Shown: positions 36,409 through 51,597, numbered from the stretch's first letter. The stretch: DNA of 64,000 nucleotides from Polyodon spathula (GCF_017654505.1 NC_054534.1:19097693-19161692), one strand, 5' to 3'. Numbers and translations are program-made. Notes: generated by a model from the letters alone, not told the origin.

Positions 36409-37498
36409 CTGCAAAATATAGGAAACATACCACATGTGAATATAACTACAATGCAATGAGACAAAATAATGTGAAAGAGGGCCTAGACACTTGGTCAGTA
36501 AGCCCAAGTTTTCATTTTCCATATATGTTACTTTGTTGTTGTAAGTGCAAAACTAAATGTAAATGGTCTAGTTTTCCAACAACAATCCTTTAGATTTTAG
36601 ATTTTTCTACAGTATCTCAGCTTAACAACCTATGTTAAAGTTATAGAAAGTTATTGAAAGTGATGAAGCATAGCAAAAGTCTTTTGCAAGAACACTAATG
36701 GTGGTCTTAATTCTACCAATTTGCTTTTGATCCCCCAAGATAACCAAAGGTCAGGCATAATTATTTGCATCTCTGAAATAAGGTCAAAGATCCAGGTATG
36801 TAAACAACAGAGTAGACTGGCAAACTGTAAACATTTTAATAATGTAAAGCAACTAGTATACCAGACAACAACCATGATTGATTTCCTATTATAAAGGCTG
36901 TGAAAGCAAGAAAACTAAAAGATACTAAGAAGCAAGGCAAGTGTTTTTTGCGTGAATACTCTCAGTTATTCGCTACAGAGGGTTCCATATTTCCTGCATA
37001 TGCCAACTTCAAGAAACAGCATGGGTTTGAGGGTTACAGGTAAATTTTAAGCTATGAAAATGGACACGCAATTTAAACCTGGAAGCATCCATTTTATCAC
37101 TTCACTGGGTGGATGCTCACCAAAATCAATGTAAATCCAAACAAGATTATATTGACAGTATTCTCTAGGCAAGCTGACAATTTTATATTTTGGTCAGCAC
37201 TTTCTTGTACAGATGCTTTTGAAATCAAGGTTTACATTGTGTGGCACGACCAGTAGAATCCAGACTTTAAGGATTCAGTCCCTGTCGGTTGAATGTACAA
37301 TGCTGCTCCCGATGTGGTGACTTTGTTCCAGTAAGGGAGAAACAGACATGCAGCATTTCTAAAAGCAGTGGATTTAAGTGCTGTACACTGCTAGAAGCTT
37401 TACAGATGATCACTTGTACTGCTGTAAACAGCCATAGACAAGTTTGAGCGTGATGGAATCTTTGTACTGTACGAAAAAATCTAATCTTAAAATATATA
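36409..37498. other. MCC intron 2 (part), no gene seen
   Basis: Non-coding sequence between exon 3 and a Tc1 insertion. No element recognised. Confidence 0.55.
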
Positions 37499-39016
37499 CA
37501 GTACCGAGAAAAAGTTTGTGAACCCCTTAGGATTTTCACATATTTCAAACCTAAAATGTTATTAGATCTTAATCCAAGTCCTAATAATAGATAAAGATAA
37601 GCTGATTAAACAAATGACACAAAAACATATCCACAAATGATTCAACATTCAATATCTATGTGTGAAAAAGTAAGTGAACCTTGAGCAGCAATGACTTCAA
37701 CTAAACGTTTCTAGTAACTATTGGTCAGTCTCTCACATCGTTTTTGAGTTTTTTTGGCCCATTCCTCCTTATAGAACTGCTTCAACTCTGTGACATTTGA
37801 GGGCTTCCTTGCATGGACAGCTTGCTTCAGGTCCTGCCACAACATTTCGATGGGGTTCAGGTCTGGACTTTGACTAGGCCATTCTAAAACGCGGAATTTC
37901 TTCTTCTGCAGCCATTTTTTTGTAGATCTGCTTATATGTTTAGGATCATTGTCTTGCTGTATGACCCACTTTCGGTTCAGTTTCAGCTCATGGACAGATG
38001 GCCTGACATTCTCCTTTAGAATCTTCTGATACAATGCAGAATTCATGGTTGTGTCAATGAGGGGAAGCCGTCCAGGTCCTGAGGCAGTAAAGCAGCTCAA
38101 AACCATCACACTCCTACCAACATGCTTGACGGCTGGGATGAGGTTCTTCTGTTCGAACGCAGTGTTTGGTTTCACCAAATATAACTTTTCTCATTGAGGC
38201 CAGCAAGTTCTACCTTTGACTCGTCTGTCCAGAGAACATTGTTCCAGAAGTCTTGTGGATCATCTATGTGCTCTTTGGCGAACTTCAGACAGGCAGCAAT
38301 GTTTTTGTTAGACAGCAGAGGTTACCTCCTGGCTATCCTTTCATGAACACCATTCTTGTTCAGTCTTTTTCTGATAGCTGAGTCATGAACACTCACACTA
38401 ACCAAGATGAAAGTGGCCTGCAGATCTTTGGATGTTACTCTTTGTGACTTCCTTGATGATTTTCCAGTCTGTTCTTGGAGAGATTTTGGTAGGACGACCG
38501 CTCCTGGGTAGAGTGACTGTGGTCCTGAACTTTCTCCATTTGTAGATTATCTGTCTGACAGTGGAGCCCCAAATCCTTTGAAATGGTTTTATAAACCTTT
38601 CTAGACTGATGAGCATCCATAACTGTTTTTCTGAGGCCCTCAGAGATTTCTTTTGATCATGGCATAGCGTGTTTCCGCACACCTGTATGGTGAAGACCAC
38701 AGTCAAAGTTTCTGATCTTTATATATGGTGGGGCCTCCCAAACTCACCCCTGAAGAGCTACCTAATTATTTAAAAACACCTGATTCTAATTATCCTCTTC
38801 ATTGAGCTGATAAACCAGGGTTCACTTACTTTTTCACATTTACTCATTGCTTGTTTAATTCATACATCATTTTGTTTCAAAAGACATGGAACTGATTAAT
38901 ATGAACCCTATTGGATATTTAAGAAAAGACTGGTTTTGATTCAAGAACGCTATCATGGTAAAACTATGAAATTTCAATAATTATCATCGGGGTTCACAAA
39001 TCTTTGACTGGTACTG
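37499..39016 (-). mobile_element. Tc1 family B element, full length
   Basis: The ends CAGTACCGAGAAAAAGTTTG and, inverted, CAAATCTTTGACTGGTACTG are each bordered by TA. Length is 1.52 kb. It carries a minus-strand transposase. It lies between TA-rich tracts, with a (TA)n(CA)n run just after it at 39042-39089. Confidence 0.9.
37728..38666 (-). pseudogene. Tc1 family B transposase, frameshifted
   Basis: The minus strand shows the HTH part at about 38640-38400 (KWRKFRTTVTLPRSGRP), then the first catalytic Asp in the TDES-like segment near 38215, then GRSVMVLSCFTASGPGRLP, the second Asp in [11 protein letters not shown], and [11 protein letters not shown] with the Glu. The C-terminus is at about 37728. 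Frames change near 38390 and 38180, so it is inactive. The other copies of the family are at 22609-25202 and 49875-51491. Confidence 0.85.
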
Positions 39017-39035
39017 TATATATTTATATATTTTT

Positions 39036-39041
<6 letters not shown>

Positions 39042-39089
<48 letters not shown>
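39042..39089. repeat. (TA)n(CA)n microsatellite
   Basis: About 19 AT units followed by about 5 AC units, close to the right end of the Tc1 element. Confidence 0.9.
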
Positions 39090-41176
39090 ATTTGTTTTTC
39101 AAAGGCCCATAAATACATAAACTAGGATAGGTACACACATCTGAATTGTGTTCCCCTCTAACTTTCTTGGTAGCCCACTCATGGTTTCATTTTCAGGGTC
39201 TACTGTTATCTGCTCTGGTTCACTTACGGTCATTAAAGATGAATGGGTGTGCAACAGTCTTAAATCACAAAAGAATGACATTAATTGGGGAATTTAGATT
39301 CCCAACCCCTCCCCCCTATTGAGAGACCACTGATGAAGGTAAACAAAACAGTACTGGGCACACTGGTTGATTTTTCTGTTAAAAAAACAGAATGCCACCT
39401 GTGCAGTTGTGGATAATTATAGGATCAATATGCACTGCTAAACATTGTTTGCTTGCTTTTTGGTTCAGTGCATATGAAATCAATCTTGTAAATTCAGTAC
39501 ATTTTGCCTAAGGCATATTAATGTGATAAACCATTATTTCTGCCTCTCAACCCCAGGAACTTACTTCCAATGCTGGCAATAATCTAGACATATGCATGTT
39601 TGTTGTTTAGCACAGGAATGAAAACAGGTATCTAGCAATCACGCACCTAATTATTTGTTTCAATTGTAAAGTTGTGCGCAACAGTAATGGACAGAAAGGG
39701 TCAAAAGAACAATGAGCACTAAGATGTTCAAGCCAACAAAAACAAAACCTAGTGTATATACACACTGGCCAGGCAGCAGTATCAGCATTTTCAAAACAAC
39801 CAAGTCGAGCATTAAGCTTTCACTTATTTCAGGACATTTTAAACATCAACAGGACATCAACCATCACTCTTCACAAGAAAAAGAAAAAAGAAAGAAAAAC
39901 AAAAGTTGCGTCTTAAAATGGGAGCTTGTCTGGCACTTAGTACGAGTAAACATACCCATAAATCAGAAGATCTTTGTTCAAAAACAAATACTGAAAGGGA
40001 CCGTGTTTACCATCGAATAATGTGTTGAAATCAGCCACTAGTGTTAAAAAAAAAAAAAAAAAAAAAAAGGTGCCATGTTAACAGTAGTGAGGATTGAAGC
40101 TTCCATCTGAAGAGCTTGTGCAGAACTCAAAAATAACCTCCTGAAGTTTTGTGCTTTTTAAATGACTTAGCCCCTTTATTCATTCCAGATGGATGCTATA
40201 TAGAAATCTCTCTATGTTAACCAACAGGTATGTGTTGACGCTTGACAACATTTAAAAAATAAGCTTGCCATGAAAGAGGTCAACAAATCACAAGCCAAGG
40301 ATATATTTATAAATACCTGTTTTATCTTAACAGCAAGCAGCTTCAAATTGTATTCACCACAGCCTTTTAATGATGCTTACAATGTTGTTAGCGGTCTGGG
40401 TTTTGTCTGATGCAATATTAAGTAATCATCGCTTTTCTCTAGAACTGCCTGTGCTTGTCTTTGAGCTTGTCTGGAAAATTCTACCTCCCTAGAAATGAAC
40501 ATATTTTTTCATTCTATTCAAATCATGTAACAAAATTGCCTAGCTCACTCTCTCTAAATGCTGTGTAGGTTGGGCCAGCAGAGTTGAATGGTCACATTAT
40601 CAAATGATTTGAACAGAATGAGGAAGCCTGTTCAATATTAGCCACTCAAAACTGTGAATTTGTTTTACCGATTCAACACTTCTCCTTGTTTATCCCTTAC
40701 GAATTCTCCAGACAGAGCATGTTCAAAGCAAGTTCGAAGCCAGATAAAGTAACAGTGAAAAACTGCAGCATTAAGAATCCATAACCACTCTCAATGCTAG
40801 CAAAAAAACCAAGGGTCAGGTTGAACAAATAAATAGTTACATTAAAAGCTACCTGCTCTTTAAAATTCTGTGGCGCTTCAAATTTGCTGCTTTTTAATTA
40901 TTGAACTGGGACAACTGCACTTCAAAACAAGGAGGCATACACATGCCTGCTATTGGTACCAACAGGGTTAAAAACAACATTCAAATGTTTAAGAAATGTA
41001 ATAAATATGCAACACTGTGCCAATGCAGGCCACTTTATCAACAGCACATAGGTTATGTGGTTTTGTTCCCTTTCCCTCAGGTCCAAAAAAGGGCAAAGCT
41101 CCAGTAAGAGAGCAGCACTGGATTTTCCTTGGGGCCAAAATGTTTTACTTTTTTTTTTTTTTTTTTTTTTTATGAG
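39090..41176. other. MCC intron 2 (part), no gene seen
   Basis: Non-coding. It contains an A run at about 40049-40069 and a T run at about 41150-41171. The T run directly precedes the LTR remnant at 41177. Confidence 0.5.
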
Positions 41177-41791
41177 TGTGGCGGAGATTCCCGTCCCTTT
41201 ATGTTTATAAGTGTTTTATGTTGTATGTAGTGTGTTTAATGTTGGTGTTTTTGTATAAAATACACAGGATATAAATATGGGTTGCGAGCACAAGTGTTTA
41301 AAATGTAAATTTGTATTTAGGCACGAGGATTGCACAGCACTTCACGTGTAAGTAAAACAATATGTGAGCACGGGGAATTGCACTTTTATTAATTCACGTG
41401 CAGTTGTACCGAGACTCCAATTGAATGATTGATTAGCAATCGAGTCTTGGTACAGCTGCATAAAAGCTGCAAGTTTTCACTCACTCAGGGTTGTGTGTTT
41501 GTGAGTGGAGAACGGGTGAGAGAGAGGAGTTTTTTGGGGTTTTGAGATAACAATTGCTACAGCGTGCTGGAAGTGCCAGCACGGTACTTGTTTGTCTGTT
41601 CGACCACTGTCTTGTTTAGTGTTGTCCGTTTTGTTTACCTTTTTATTTTGGCCTCAAGTGCTTTGTCCTGTTTTGTGTGCTTTGTTTAGATCTTTTTGTT
41701 TGGTATTATTATAAAACTCTGGACGCCGCAGCGTCACAGATTCACCGCCATTCATCAGTGTTTGGGGTCTATTTCTGGTATGACGTCACCC
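41177..41791 (+). repeat. LTR of the gag-like family, truncated at its 3' end
   Basis: Starts TGTGGCGGAGATTCCCG and follows the family LTR through the GCACTTCACGTG, TTAATTCACGTGCAG and GTTGTGTGTTTGTGAGTGG blocks. It diverges after ATGACGTCACCC, so the last roughly 20 bp with the terminal TGTGACA are absent. It is the most diverged LTR of the four. Confidence 0.75.
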
Positions 41792-43755
<1,964 letters not shown>

Positions 43756-44275
43756 TTAACACTAGTAGCCCCCCTCCCCGCCGACGGTCATTTTGATGGT
43801 TTTTGGTTTTAAAATGTAATTCTCCAGTCGTGTAACATATATGGGGCTGCGCGTTTACCAGTCCGCAATGTGTTTATCTGTAATCAGATTGGTCTCTACT
43901 CTCAGATGGCACAGAAGTATTCTGTGAAAGCTGGCTCCCGACGGTGGTTTGTTCGGATGTTTTACAATGTATTGGACCTAGCAGCCATCAACTCCTGGGT
44001 ACTTTACAAAGAATGCACAGAAAAGAATTTAGAGAAGAATACATTTTACAGTTAGCACAGGAACTTTGCAAGTAGCATTAGGAACAGAGGGAGACTGCCA
44101 AGCGTGTACCCACAGCTGAAGCTGATAACCCCGTTGAAAGCTGCAAGAGACACCAGTGCCAGGTTAGCAAGTGCAATAAAAATAAAACTTCAGACAGCTG
44201 TGCCCTGTGCAGAAAGGCTGCATGGAGAAGAGCATTGTCTGTGTTGATTGTGAACAGCCTTAGACTCAAGGTTAA
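43756..44275 (+). mobile_element. piggyBac remnant, internally deleted
   Basis: A TTAA at 43756-43759 is followed by CACTAGTAGCCCCCC, resembling a piggyBac left end. From about 43870 the plus strand codes YSVKAGSRRWFVRMFYNV and LDLAAINSWVLYKECT, the end of the DDE_Tnp_1_7 transposase domain. It is followed after stops by a Cys-rich tail with repeated CxxC-type pairs (SCALCRKAACMEKSIVCVDC) at about 44150-44250. The N-terminal and catalytic parts are gone. The right end is uncertain. Confidence 0.75.
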
Positions 44276-44493
44276 GGAATACCCTTTTGTCGAAAAAGAA
44301 AAATAAATTAGACTTTTTCTTGTGCTGTGCGCGTCTATAAAATGATTTTTTTTTCTAAGTTTATCTATGTTGCTCAGTTGCTTTTGCTCATCTGATAATA
44401 AATCGATTGCTGTTGAAAAGTAATATGTAACAGTATTTAAATGTTTTAAAATTTACCTGTAAACAATTGTGTTACTATATATGTTAATTTTTT

Positions 44494-44494
<1 letters not shown>
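44276..44494. other. MCC intron 2 (part), no gene seen
   Basis: Short non-coding stretch between the piggyBac remnant and a microsatellite. Confidence 0.5.
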
Positions 44495-44579
<85 letters not shown>

Positions 44580-44600
44580 CACACACACACACACATACAT
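44495..44600. repeat. (TA)n(CA)n microsatellite
   Basis: About 42 TA units followed by about 9 CA units, then CATACATACA. Confidence 0.95.
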
Positions 44601-44909
44601 ACAGTTCTTGTTGCCTGCCACATACATATAGTCTAGAAAACCAAGGTGTCTTTATAGAAATGAGCCAGCCCCTCTTGTGATTTGCCACTTTGCAAACAAG
44701 TTTCCTTTAGTTTGCTGGCAATACACTGCTGTGCACTAGATGGCGCTGGTACATACTAATATGAAGACACATCTGATCAGTCCTACATAACATATATTCC
44801 TAAACTCCTTGTAAAAACACCTTAACTAAAAAAAGACAAACATAGTAAGAATAAGACCAATTCATGTCAAAGGAATTTCCACATCCGTATTCATCTATTT
44901 TTCACTCAC

Positions 44910-45157
44910 CTAAACTGTTTTCACTGCTGTCTGGCCAGGAGGCAATGCGATCCCTTAACTTTTTCTTTTTACAGGAGTCATCAGATTTGACTGAAAGCTC
45001 CCCTTCCTCCTTCCTGATTTCACCGACGAGCTGCATGCGACACCTTGTGAAATCCTTGAAGGAAATTTTGCCCTGTTCATCGGCTCCCAGCTGATGCATA
45101 ATCTCAGCCACAGACCCCTCCATGTTCAGCTGGCGACAGACCATAAGCAGATCGTTC
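44910..45157 (-). CDS. MCC long-isoform exon 2 (EF-hand exon)
   Basis: The minus-strand acceptor CCCCTTACCAG precedes a 248-bp exon with the donor GTGAGTG at 44909. It completes a split AGG codon from exon 1 and reads R-NDLLMVCRQLNMEGSVAEIM, then a second EF-like loop GADEQGKISFKD, then RCRMQLVGEIRKEEGE and a Lys-rich segment before ASWPDSSENSLG. The exon 1/exon 2 junction falls inside the first calcium-binding loop. In the second loop position 1 is Gly instead of Asp, so it probably does not bind calcium. This N-terminal EF-hand module is, as I recall, specific to the long MCC isoform. Confidence 0.92.
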
Positions 45158-45311
45158 CTGGTAAGGGGCAAACATACAATTTCACTACATCAATGCAATC
45201 AGGATAAAGATGCCACATCAATGAGGTGTGCTGTTCATTAATACAAATCCTGTAGAACGTCTCGTTATTTAAGTTTCACAGACTTGAAAATGAGAAGGTG
45301 ACCTGAAATAT
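45158..45311. other. MCC intron 1, part next to exon 2
   Basis: Short non-coding stretch between the exon 2 acceptor and a hAT remnant. Confidence 0.5.
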
Positions 45312-46979
45312 CAAAGGGTTCGACATTAAGCATGGCCCGGTGGCCCGGGCCGAAGAGAGAGCAGTTTGGCCGGTACTTATGAAGCACCACAGGCCCGATT
45401 GGGCCGGTTACATTTAACTAGTATAAAATTATATATCTTCCGTTTCATGAATCCAGGAAAACGGGCCAGTGTGTCAAAAAGCTGAAAATTAATTTACAAA
45501 CCATTTGTTAAAAACATAACTACGAACTAATCCTAACTTTCCCGCCGCACGTCATAATTGTTGTACAGTCAGAATCTGAGACTGCATACCGAACTGCTGT
45601 GTTGGTACTCGTTCCCGCGGCAGATCGTTTACAAATCGGGTTTTCTACAACTAAGAAACCAATAAGCCAAAAGGAAAGCGCTGAAATCAATAAATCATCA
45701 AGAATGTAATTATGAAAAAAAATAATGACGAACATTTACAGTGGAGGCTTCATTATGACAGAAAAAAAGTAACGTTTTGCCTTGTTTGGCGTCAGTTTCC
45801 CAGACTTGCAGATAAAACAGCAGCTTTATTTGTTTTGAATTCAACATTTCGTTTAAATTATATCCATTCTCACAGTAAGTCTAACTTTTTGACTTGGGAT
45901 CCGATGTGTTCAGATCAAAAATGCCATTCGGAATCTTTCCAGGACTCGCTGGTATCACTCAGCAAGACTGGCACTGACTTGGGAGAGGCTCTAAAGGATT
46001 GTTATTATTTTATATTATGAATATTGTTTTAATATTATTTATTATTATTATTAGAATTATGGATGGGAATTTCGAATAGTTTCCTATTTGAATACACAGG
46101 GTGCAACCTTTTTGTGTATTCGATTACCCGAACTCTGGTCTCTTACTCTAACATGAGTAAAAGGCAAATGCGTTTAGTACAAGCAGACAGCGTAACAGTG
46201 TAAGCTGGTAAAGTTTAGCCGGTTTCACAAAGTGTACAAACAATGTCCAAGACGAGATTTCTTCACTCTGTACCCTATTTCCTTAGGCATAAGTTTTTTC
46301 TTTTGTTTGCTGAATTAAAATACACCAAACTCAATGAGCAGCAACGTCACAGCGTGTATCTCTTCCAATTAAAGCAACAGTAGCATAATATTGCGCAAAC
46401 CACCAAATAATAATTATTTGCTGTAGTATATTCAGAATAACCTATCATATAGCAACCTAAATATTCCACGTCTGTTTGATTCTAACAAATAATATTTATA
46501 ACATAATCTTAGTGCAAATATTATAACCTGGCAAATAGAAAATACATTCCAACATTACAATAGTTTAATAACATTACTAATTACAACTAGCCATCGAGTA
46601 CTGACATCAGATGAATCAAAGTCAAGTTACTTTGTTTATTCAATAACCTGTAAATAATTCAAAACAAGGATATCAGGTTATACTTTCAATGGTCAGTGTA
46701 AATGTTGCCGTTACTGCATCCATTCACAGAAAGTCAAGGGTAGATGTTTTAAATTGAACTACAGTCCAGAGTTAAAAAAGAACTCCTTTCCAACTCCAAG
46801 TATCTTGCATTTTCTTATAAGAAGTTACCACACACAGTTAGAAACATACTGAAAATAAAAAAAACATCATCAAAAATATATAAATATATTGGGCCAGATA
46901 AAATTGCATCCAGGCCAGTAAAAACACTAGCTCAGTGGCCCAAGGGGCCATTAGTTAAAAATCAAAACATAAAGCCCTG
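45312..46979 (+). mobile_element. hAT element remnant, 1.67 kb, with TTF-type zinc finger relic
   Basis: The left end CAAAGGGTTCGACATTAAG and the right end, inverted CAGGGCTTTATGTTTTG, resemble hAT termini. Next to them lie GGCCCGGTGGCCCGGGCC on the left and the related GGCCCAAGGGGCC on the right. At about 45712-46020 a plus frame contains LVWRQFPRLADKTAALFVL and IHSHSKSN, similar to the TTF-type finger of ZNF862-like hAT proteins. The catalytic domain is not seen and no target duplication is clear. Confidence 0.55.
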
Positions 46980-49782
46980 AATAAATGCGGGGGTTACTTA
47001 TCAAGTTAAAGGTCCATTAATTACTAGTTATTTTTCCCCTGCATCCATTGCAAATGTATACATTGCAATTAGGCAGTTTTAAAAGATGTCAGGAGTCTGC
47101 CTACTACTGATCAAACATTCACTAAAAACATCAAAACGTTACTTACATGGTCTAGAAATATACTTCCTCATCACAAGAACAGTATAGAGCCCAAGGGTGA
47201 GATAAATGAAAATATGAAAATAAGGTATATCAGATTGACACGGACAATTACAATTTTAAAAGATGTGGCATTTTAATCCCCCAGAAAGAGGTACGTTTTC
47301 TTTATATTCCTGAATGCCAAGTAATCTGCGGTGTTCTTTGAGCTCATCTGTATATCACTAATGTTGTGACAATGCTGTGTTTCCAGACAAGGGTGTCTGA
47401 TCCCAGGCAATGGACTAAGGAGCTGGATCAGACAAGGAAATTAAATGATTGTACCAGCGCTCCAGGTAAGGTAAAGAATACGCATAGCAATTTTGCTGCA
47501 TGGCTCGAGTTAGCATGTTATCAAGGTTCTTGTACGCTGTCGGTTCCTGGCGTCTCAGTAATCGATTGTGAATATATACTGCATGCGGTAGCTAGAGAAT
47601 GGATTGTACAAATGCCAGGACAGCTAATTGTAGCCTGCCTGGGAATTGCTTGTTAGCAAAACACTTTATGCAACAATTCATAAAAATAAAGAACCACAAA
47701 TCACATAGTACAGTGACATGCAATGATTAAGATGTCTGTATTGAGCATTAGGGTCCTACTAGTACCACAGAAGCAACAAGGAAAGATATACGAGAAAGTA
47801 GTTAACTTGATTTTTATTCCTGATCAATATTGTAAATAAATGTTCAAGCGACTGCAAAATTTGGCTGGGACCATGTAGAAAATGTGTACCATCAGGAAAT
47901 GTTTAGTTCAAGTTAGTTTTAAAGGAGAATTGACTGTATAAAAGTACTGCACACATGCATTATGTATGTACAGTACAAACACTTCCACAGTATCCCCATC
48001 ACCAGCGATAAGCAGGGTTGTATAGTATAGTTTCTCTTTTGCTAAATCGGTTTTATATGCTGTAAGAAACAAGTAGTTTATGCTCACAGTAAAAGTATAC
48101 ATAATTTAAATGCCCTGTAACACTAAATCACCCAATAAGCAAAGGCATGATTAGGCCTACCTCATCACTTGCTCTGCCAAGAACCCAAACAAGAAAACTA
48201 AAAACACCGCTCGCTGCTGCACTCAAACTTGCTTTAACAAAACATCAAGTGGATTAGTTTAAAAACTGTGAGCAGCCACAACTTCTTACAGTTGAAAATT
48301 ACTATAAATTCCTCACTTCTATGAGTGGAAAAGGCCAGATTTTAAAACTAACTATATGAAAATACAACACAATATCATTTTTGTAATGCTTTATTTAACA
48401 TTAACCTTTTCATGAAGAAACTGTTTAAATTTGAAACAGAGGAAGGATATCTAGCAATACTAAAAAGCCTGCTTAACTGAAAGAGAGCAAATTAAGGATG
48501 TTGCGTTTGCATGTTTCAAGGTAAACAGAGCAAAGAGCTTCCAATAGCTTCCAGGGTCTGGCAAGGGTGATATTCAATAATACAAAAGTCTGTACTGTAG
48601 ACCACACAGACAGTTCAACAAGATGGGAAGCACATATTACTTTACTTAATGTTGTGCTTAAACACAAAGCACAGATTCCAAGCACAGCATTCATCACCAG
48701 AAGAATGGCTTAAAGTTAAAACAGACTCATTAATCTTAAGTCTGTTAATTAGCACCCCAGTGTAGAAACAGTCCCGAATTACTTCAGTAGACTTTGACTA
48801 GTTGATTTGAAAGGCATACAGGCCATGTCTTTTGATGTTACAGCTACAATAATTAGGGACAGAAAAAAGTGGGGTTTTGTGAACAAAAACACAAGATGTC
48901 CAGGGTCATAACATAAGAGGAATGTTATCTCAGAATGGGGTATGTACGCAGGAGAAAGAATGGAAACGTGAAAGTGTAAGGTCTGTCTCCTTGATATGGC
49001 CTGAGGTTAACAACATGGCAGTGAAACGGTTCATTATTGCTGGACAACACTTGTTAATGGAAATTGACAGAGATAGCAGAATACAACATGAAGACAGTAT
49101 CAAAGTGTACCCTCTCTGTACAGCATTCAGGATATAGAGACTGACTTCAGTTCATATAAAATATGAAGTTAATTCAGCTAGTTTTTTTCTTCTCTTAAGA
49201 ACAAGCCAAGCAATGTGTAAATATTTAGCTTGCACATACATAACCAATTCCATGTTTTCCAAGTTTTTCTTGCATCCCTTAAAAAAAAAACATGTTAATA
49301 TAGCATTGCTGTGCTTTTTTATTATTTTTAAAGCTCACATATTGTAATTGCAACATAACGTTAAATTGATAATGTGTGCCATTTCGTCCATATTTAATAA
49401 GTTTTGATTTCCTATTATGTGGTGTATGCATAATTCTCCATTTCTGTTTCTCTCATTATTTACCATGCTTACGAACTCATTTTTTGAACCACAACCACAG
49501 GGGGCTGCTTCAGAAAAAATATGAATTTCTGCATTGAGGTTTTAGACTGGCTACAAGGGGTGTGCAACTGTCATTTGTTTCCTCTCAGAATAAATAACTA
49601 CAATGCCTGTTCTTCCTACACACCAAAAAAAAAAGTTTTTGCAACACAAAACAGATATCCATCTGACCTTTAACCTGTGACTGTCATTAATCCCATAATG
49701 TCGCTCTGAAATGGTTTATTGCATATAAACGTTTGGGCTATTATTTGCCAGTGGATTTTTTTTTTCATAGAAACATACATAC

Positions 49783-49783
<1 letters not shown>
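46980..49783. other. MCC intron 1 (part), no gene seen
   Basis: AT-rich intron with no exon or element end that I can support. Confidence 0.5.

Positions 49784-49876
<93 letters not shown>
49784..49876. repeat. (TA)n(CA)n microsatellite
   Basis: About 36 TA units and about 10 CA units immediately before a Tc1 element. Confidence 0.95.
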
Positions 49877-51487
49877 GAGTGCAGAGAAAAAGTTTGTGAA
49901 CCCCAATGATAATTATGGAAATTCCATAGTTTTACCATGATAGCCTTCTTGAATCAAAACCAGTCTTTTCTTAAATATCCAATAGGGTTTATATTAACCA
50001 ATGCCATGTCTTTTGAAACAAAATGTGTATGAATGTGTAACATGTATGAATTAGACAAACAGTGAGTAATTAAGATTCAGGGTATGTGAAAAAGTAAGTT
50101 AGCCCCTGGTTTTATCAGCTCCATTAAGGGGATAATTAGAATCAGGTGTTTAAATAATTAGGTAGATCTTCAGTGGTGAGATTGGGAGGCTCCACCCTAT
50201 ATAAAGATCAGAAACTTTGTGAGTTTGGTCTTCACCATACAGGTGTGTGGAAACACATCATGCCACAATGAAAAGAAATCTCTGAGAACATCAGAAAAAC
50301 AGTTATTGATGCTCATCAGTCTAGAAAGGGTTACAAAACCATTTCTAAGGATTTATGGCTCCACCAATGCATTGTCAGACAGATAGTCTACAAATGGAGA
50401 AAGTTCAAGACCACAGTCACTCTACCCAGGAGCGATCGTCCTACCAGAATCTCTCCAAGAACAAAACTGGAAAATCATCAAGGAAGTCACAAAGAACCCC
50501 AGAGGAACATCCAAGGATCTGCAGGCCACTCCTGCCTTGGCAAATGTAGGCGTTCATGTCTGAACTATCAGAAAAAGACTGAACAGGAATGGTGTTCATA
50601 GAAGGATAGCCAGTAGGAAACCATTGCTCTCTAAAAAGAACATTGCTGCCCATCTGAAGTTTGCCAATGAACACATAGATGATCCACAAGACTTCTGGAA
50701 CAATGTTCTCTGGACAGACAAGTCAAAGTTAGAACTTTTTGGCCTCAATGAGAAATGTTATGTTTGGCAAAAACCAAACACTGCGTTCAAACAGAAGAAC
50801 CTCATCCCAACTGTCAAGCATGGTGGTTGGATTGTGATGGTTAGGGGCTGCTTTGCTGCCTCAGGACCTGGGCGGCTTCCCATCATTGACACAACCATGA
50901 ACTCTGCATTGTATCAGAAGATTCTAGAGAAGAATTTTAGGCCATCCATCCGTGAGCTGAAGCTGAACCAAAAGTTGGTCATGCATCAAGACAATGATCC
51001 TAAACATACAAGCAGATCTACAAAAGAATGGCTGCAGAAGAAATAATTCTGCATTTTAGAATGGCTTAGTCAAAGTCCGGATCTAAACCCCATTGAAATG
51101 TTGTGACAAGACCTGAAGCGAGCTTCCATGCAAGGAAGCCCTCAAATGTCACCGAGTTGAAGCAGTTCTGTAAGGAGGAATGAGCCAAAATTCCTCAAAA
51201 CCGATGCAAGTGACTGACCAACAGTTACAGGAAACGCTTAGTTGAAGTCATTGCTGTTCAAGGAGTGCCACTATTTACTGAATCTAAAAGTTCACATACT
51301 TTTTCACACCTGATATTGAATGATCAATCATGTGTGGATAAATAAATGTTGAAAAAGTATCATGTTTTTGTGTCATTTGTTTAATCAGGTTATCTTTATC
51401 TATTATTAGGACATAGATTAAGCTCTAATAACATTTTAGGTTTGAAATATGTGAAAATCCTAAGGGGTTCACAAACCTTTTCTCTGC

Positions 51488-51491
<4 letters not shown>
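49875..51491 (+). mobile_element. Tc1 family B element, full length, diverged
   Basis: Left end CAGAGTGCAGAGAAAAAGTT and inverted right end CCTTTTCTCTGCATTG. It belongs to the same family as 37499-39016 but in the opposite orientation. It is bracketed by microsatellites on both sides, and a clean TA duplication can no longer be seen because the borders are in CA/GT repeat. Confidence 0.85.
50269..51295 (+). pseudogene. Tc1 family B transposase, multiply broken
   Basis: The HTH part is readable at about 50269-50500 (KWRKFKTTVTLPRS), then KKNIAAHLKFANEHIDDPQD and LWTDKSKLELFG with the first Asp near 50724. The second Asp is in [11 protein letters not shown] near 50985-51015, and [10 protein letters not shown] with the Glu near 51072-51100. 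Stops at about 51044 and later, plus shifts between the HTH and catalytic parts, inactivate it. Confidence 0.85.
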
Positions 51492-51539
<48 letters not shown>

Positions 51540-51551
51540 TTATATAATATA

Positions 51552-51597
<46 letters not shown>
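51491..51597. repeat. (GT)n and (AC)n microsatellites in inverted arrangement
   Basis: About 22 GT units at 51491-51534, 18 bp of TA-rich spacer, then about 22 AC units at 51553-51597. The two arms are reverse complements and could form a hairpin. Confidence 0.9.

Noticed and set aside
47366..47656. 96-codon plus-strand frame
   Set aside because: Within MCC intron 1, no family resemblance, and no conserved splice borders.
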